Below are positions 60,201-64,000 of a DNA stretch of 64,000 nucleotides, in pieces; position 1 is the stretch's first letter, and each line of letters starts with the position of its first letter. Made by a program: the position numbers and the translations under genes. This DNA comes from Dermanyssus gallinae (Eukaryota; Arthropoda; Arachnida; Mesostigmata; Dermanyssidae): NCBI GenBank assembly GCA_003439945.1, contig QVRM01005378.1:296001-360000 (forward strand), written 5' to 3'. Under the pieces are notes generated by a model. That model ran no database searches. It was given only the letters and a program-made list of their open reading frames with translations, and was not told the origin of the DNA.

Positions 60201-61560
60201 CAACGGTCGCTTAGCACCATAGCAAACACAGCAGAGTTTCATCGTTCCGCGGTATGAGGCGAACTGGCGGTAGGCGGGGTGGCAGGGACTTTGCGACGGC
60301 GGTATGGAAAGCGAGTTTTCGTTGTTGTCGTCGTCGTCTCCACTACTATCATTATTGCTACCTACCTGGTTAACTCACAACTGTGCAGACGGCAATATGC
60401 AACACTGCAGCAGGCGGGAGCAGTACCAACCTGGAGACCATGCATTCGGACACCGGCATCGCAATGGAATTGTGCGCGGCATTGCATTGCGATGCGAGTG
60501 CGACGAAGCTTGACAATCAAACAGCGTTTTGTTGTTTGGTAACCGCTTTATTTTGCTGCGCGGTTCTGGAAGATACTGTGCGGTCGAAAAGAGCAAGCTA
60601 CATTTAACTACCCCCTCAGTAGTTTGTTGTACTGCTAGCAGCACTTCCCTGCTGGGGAGGGAAGGGGGATATGACTGTTTTTTAGTGGGTTGGAACCCTA
60701 CACTACCGGCCCACATTTGCAGTTGAGGATAATCCTGCAGTGGTGACCGTGTGTGCGTTCCGCATTTTCCAGTTAGTCTTCTCGAACAAAAAAAAGCTGC
60801 ACTTGGCTGAGTAGCTCGTCATGTTGTCCGACTAGCCATTGATTTTGTCTAGTTCGTTCCTTGTATATATACCTTAAAAGCGATAAATATATACCTTCGA
60901 AGCGATAGAGAAATAAGGGCAACGCAAAAGAGGGGACAAGGGAAAAAAGGCGCGCTCGTAGGAGGAAGAGAAATGGGCGCAACGCGGTTTATCTGTGGAC
61001 TACCGGCGCGTTCTATTGGTACAGCCTATGCGTCCAGTCTGCAACTACTGCAACTGGCATTACCCCCTTGTGGAGGCTCTGTCTAACCTCTGGTGGACGG
61101 GCGGGATAGAAACAGCGTCAAGCCGATGGACGACCAAGAGCCAGTGGTCCTACCAGCAGTGACCTCAGCTCACGGCTGGCTGGCGCTAGCGGTGAAGTCA
61201 TTTCCGACCGCCCTGACTACTGCCGAGAACGTGGCCCGCATAGTAGTGGATTGGCGAGGCAAGACCAGACGAGGCAATGCGGGGCTGAGGGCAAGCCAAG
61301 ACAGGGATACCATGATACCATCGACGAAGATGATGGCATAAATCACACTAAACCACTCTGCACGTTACTGTGTGTCTCTGTGTCTGTGTGTGGGTGGGTG
61401 GGTCTGTCTCGGTCTATGAGTGAAGTAGATTGTTGGTGTCGGTGTGAAAGGGGCGTATGAAGTCGCGAAAAAGTCGTCCGCCATGAGGGAGGTCGGGGAC
61501 CGTGAAACAAGTCATCACTCGTATCCGATGCTGAAGCCTACTCCAGTTACGATTTCAATA
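60201..61560. other. Moderately GC-rich block, no gene established
   Basis: A plus-strand frame near 60,258-60,542 reads RRRYGKRVFVVVVVVSTTII, then IATYLVNSQLCRRQYATLQQ. A basic stretch, hydrophobic segment and stem would suit a signal-anchor protein. The hydrophobic run comes from a GTC/GTT repeat, however, and there is no ATG before it in frame. The frames at 61,093-61,460 are unrecognised. Confidence 0.25.
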
Positions 61561-61639
61561 TTTTCTATTTTGAAGTTGTGTGTGTGTCTGAGATTATTGT
61601 GTGCCACGCGCTGTTTGTGCGTTGCTTTTTCCACTTCTT

Positions 61640-61740
61640 GCCACCGAGCAAGATGGCTTAATGGCAAAAGCCTTTGTCTTGCATGAGAATTAAAAATCGA
61701 CCATAATCGAAAAAAAACGAGGAGCACAGATGTCTCAATA
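61640..61740 (+). mobile_element. SINE-C-like head fragment
   Basis: The plus strand reads ATGGCTTAATGGCAAAAGCC, then TTTGTCTTGCATGAGAATT, matching the SINE-C head at 46.2 kb (GGCAAAGCCTTTGCCTTGCAT). The expected B-box is lost, and A-rich sequence follows. The copy is truncated. Confidence 0.5.
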
Positions 61741-61749
61741 AAAAGAGAT

Positions 61750-63120
61750 GGTGCATTAACATCCAACCCCCATTAAGTTTAAAAAAAAAATTCTATGGCG
61801 AGTATCCGTTTGACGGTCTACACTACACTACAGCAACTCATACCAACGATAGTGCAAAAGTAAAAACAAATCATTTCAGCACCCCTGTTGTTTGTTTACT
61901 AGCAAAAAAACGTGGCGGACGATGAAATGCCTATTCCATTAATCACAGAATAGCATCTTGGGTGAATGAGTTTTTTTCTTTGACGCCTTTTGAGGTTAGC
62001 CTGGGTTGCACCAGGATCTTCTACGTCCAATGTCTCGTTAAGTTCAATCTCTAGTTAGAGGTAGCAATTCGATTCATGAACGGACACTCGCTGCATCTAG
62101 CAAGCCGAGAAGAACATTTTTCTAAACGCTCCATTGTGTTTGGCTAGCAAATCATGAGGTACGTGTTCAGTTACCTTTGACATGAAGCCATGGGCACAAA
62201 AGGCAAGTTACGATAGTTTTGTGACACACCCTCAAGTGCATGACTTATTTACGCATAGTCATGCAGGGATTCTATTCTTTCGTTTTACACAAACAGTCTT
62301 TATAGAGCGTAATAACATTTTCAGAGCGGGGTTAATCCAAAACGCTCATTCAAGTTGCTGAAACGGAACTTGCCAAACCAATTGCAACACGATGTCTTTA
62401 AAGTTATGTCGTCGCCGAGTGCGTTCTCAGTATTTCGATTTGTGCAGTCGTAAGAACTTTTTTGAACCTACACAACGTCGCCGCTTGTAACTGAAACGCT
62501 TTGCTGTCTTCGACAGAATTCATATAGAAAATACAACAAATGAGATCACTTTATAAGCTCCCTCAAGATCCTACAGTTTTTTGCGGTGATACTGCCATGT
62601 GCTTTGTAAACATAGCAAACTTTTCAGAAACGTGGCTGACATTCAAAAACACATGCAAGAAGTCCAGTTATTTTCTTATATATATATGTATACATATATA
62701 TATATATATACAGTGTGGGCAAGCTAAATCAAGATAAAATTATGCCCTCTAAAAAAACGTCATAGTTTTCCTACTAGGGCACCTAGAATTATAAGTTGAG
62801 ACACCTGTTCAGGAACTCTTTGCGCGTCTGTTTATTTAGTTTATCCGCAGTTTGCTTCAATAATTAAGATGAAGCCGAAACTGCGCGCGGGCCCGTTGCA
62901 TCGTGTTCCGTGATAAGTTCTTAAATGCTGACAAAATAGCAATGCGCATTGATAACGCGTTAAGTTAAAACCTCGTTCAAATACGTCTCACACAAGTAAA
63001 TCCAGAGATTTAAATCTCGACAGTTTATTGGCCAAAAGTGTTTCAGGCTGAAAATGTCAAAATGCTCGTCCAAACAGTTTTGCACCTAATTATGTAGCGT
63101 AGGTCTGCCTAGTTTCTATG
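61750..63120. other. AT-rich unique sequence, no gene recognised
   Basis: A short interrupted TA run lies at about 62,679-62,711. No TE motif or plausible reading frame was seen. Confidence 0.45.
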
Positions 63121-63126
63121 CCTTTA

Positions 63127-63207
<81 letters not shown>
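63127..63207 (+). repeat. Compound (CT)n(TA)n microsatellite
   Basis: About 24 bp of CT passing into about 55 bp of TA, in the same + strand order as the other compound arrays. Confidence 0.95.
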
Positions 63208-63212
<5 letters not shown>

Positions 63213-63374
63213 CTCAAGCAATACCTAGATTTCTCTTCAAACTGGCAACGTGAAATGCATGCTGTTTGTGTGCCGTTAATTGGCACATTATAAATTATAT
63301 CTGAAATTAGACGGTGGGGAAACGCTGTGAGTGACAGCGCACTTATTTGAATTGCTTAACCCCAGCTTCTGGTT

Positions 63375-63470
63375 GTGTGGTATAGGTGACTAGTGCGCAA
63401 TACTTTCCTGGCTGTTCATGCGCTCGTTCGTAGGTTCGATCCCAAGTGTGGGGGTCTATATCTTATGTTC
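63375..63470 (+). mobile_element. SINE-B-type tRNA-like head
   Basis: The plus strand reads TGTGGTATAGGTGACTAGTG (compare GGTGGTCTAGGGGACTAGTG at 16.3 kb), then GTAGGTTCGATCCC, a perfect B-box about 50 nt downstream. The sequence after the B-box differs from the SINE-B body, so this may be a related subfamily with another body. It is followed by TGTGGGGGTC rather than an acceptor stem. Confidence 0.6.
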
Positions 63471-63479
63471 GAGCTTTTT

Positions 63480-64000
63480 AGAAAAGTGCAGGTTAACCCA
63501 CTAGAAAAAGATGACTCACTTTGGCGGTGCACTTAGGTTCTGTGCTTGGTCATCCCATACTGTCACAAAGATATGCTGAAAAAAAAACGCCTACATAAAA
63601 ATGCAAGTTGCCGAGCAGACCCGAAGAAGCTGTGATGTGAGTAGCCAAAAATGAGTGACAACCTATCGCAATGTAGAATCAAAAGTGTGGACGAACCTAC
63701 ATGAGCAAATACCGAAAAAAATATTCTCTTGTCCTCTGAAGCGCTAAAGCCGTCTCGTGATCGATAAACTAAAGCTAGGGGTGGGGTTAGTAGATGCGAA
63801 GAAACATATATGCTAAGCAGTTGATTAGTGACTCTGCATAATGTGAAAAGGTCGTACATGAAATATTAAAAAAAACACGCCCGAAATTAAGCACATGGTC
63901 AATAGATTTTAACGCTCGTAATAGCTTGGCAGTTTTTGGTATTTTGTGGAAACGGAATATTCATTCAATTTACTATCAACAGCATCGTTATAACAAATCC
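63480..64000. other. Unique sequence, no gene recognised
   Basis: A 98-codon minus-strand frame (63,859-63,563) has no recognisable domain. Nothing else was noted. Confidence 0.4.

Noticed and set aside
60258..60542. Type II membrane protein N-terminus
   Set aside because: The hydrophobic run comes from a GTC/GTT repeat and there is no in-frame ATG after the upstream stop.
63375..63470. tRNA gene on the plus strand
   Set aside because: The A- and B-boxes are good, but the flanks do not pair as an acceptor stem and the head matches SINE-B copies.

Overview
The window looks like intergenic or intronic DNA from an animal, most likely an arthropod. I see no operons, ribosome-binding sites or CRISPR. 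Instead it holds very long (TA)n microsatellites, R1/CR1/Jockey-type non-LTR retrotransposon relics, mariner/IS630-Tc1 transposon relics, fold-back elements and tRNA-derived SINEs. A chelicerate such as a mite is plausible but is inference only. I found no intact, recognisable host protein gene and no genuine tRNA or rRNA gene. Nearly all long reading frames are translations of simple repeats or debris of transposable elements (TEs).

Layout. 1-5.8 kb is unique AT-rich sequence with a 281-bp tandem duplication (2.1-2.8 kb). 5.9-7.8 kb holds TA arrays around a 1.06-kb fold-back element whose 0.5-kb arms are nearly identical. 8.2-9.4 kb has a (CAA/CAG)n block. 9.8-16.2 kb carries two LINE relics and an IS630-Tc1 transposase relic at 13.0 kb. 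16.3-20.3 kb has SINE copies and a CpG-rich low-complexity block. 22.0-23.1 kb is a second fold-back element. 24.3-27.0 kb is the largest GC-rich, trinucleotide-rich block. 27.0-29.5 kb has a triplicated unit, a LINE with endonuclease and reverse transcriptase (RT) remnants, and a possible Ty3/gypsy fragment. 31.5-34.5 kb has SINEs and another GC-rich block. 34.9-38.9 kb is a TE nest: a TA array, a deleted mariner, a TA array, a minus-strand LINE, a TA array, a plus-strand LINE, and a third LINE with a 30-bp minisatellite. 40.7-43.1 kb has a transposase relic and a LINE relic. 45.4-49.7 kb holds three ordered pieces of an R1-type LINE, split by about 1.9 kb that includes a SINE with a target-site duplication. 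50-55 kb has GC-rich blocks and a mariner whose catalytic triad is still visible. 57.8-59.0 kb is a second, more decayed copy of that mariner in opposite orientation. 59.2-59.7 kb has the best candidate for host coding sequence, a frame interrupted by one stop. 60-64 kb is mostly unique sequence with SINE heads.

The interacting parts are mobile elements rather than a pathway. TA-targeting DNA transposons and the fold-backs end directly in (TA)n tracts. LINEs of several clades are the likely source of machinery for three SINE families recognised here by comparing copies within the window. The GC-rich blocks with CAA/CAT/GAT repeats and GA/CT tracts are the most likely places for host promoters or first exons, but sequence alone does not establish that.

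TE coordinates are approximate where no terminal repeat is visible. No similarity search was run; family assignments rest on motifs recognised by eye.
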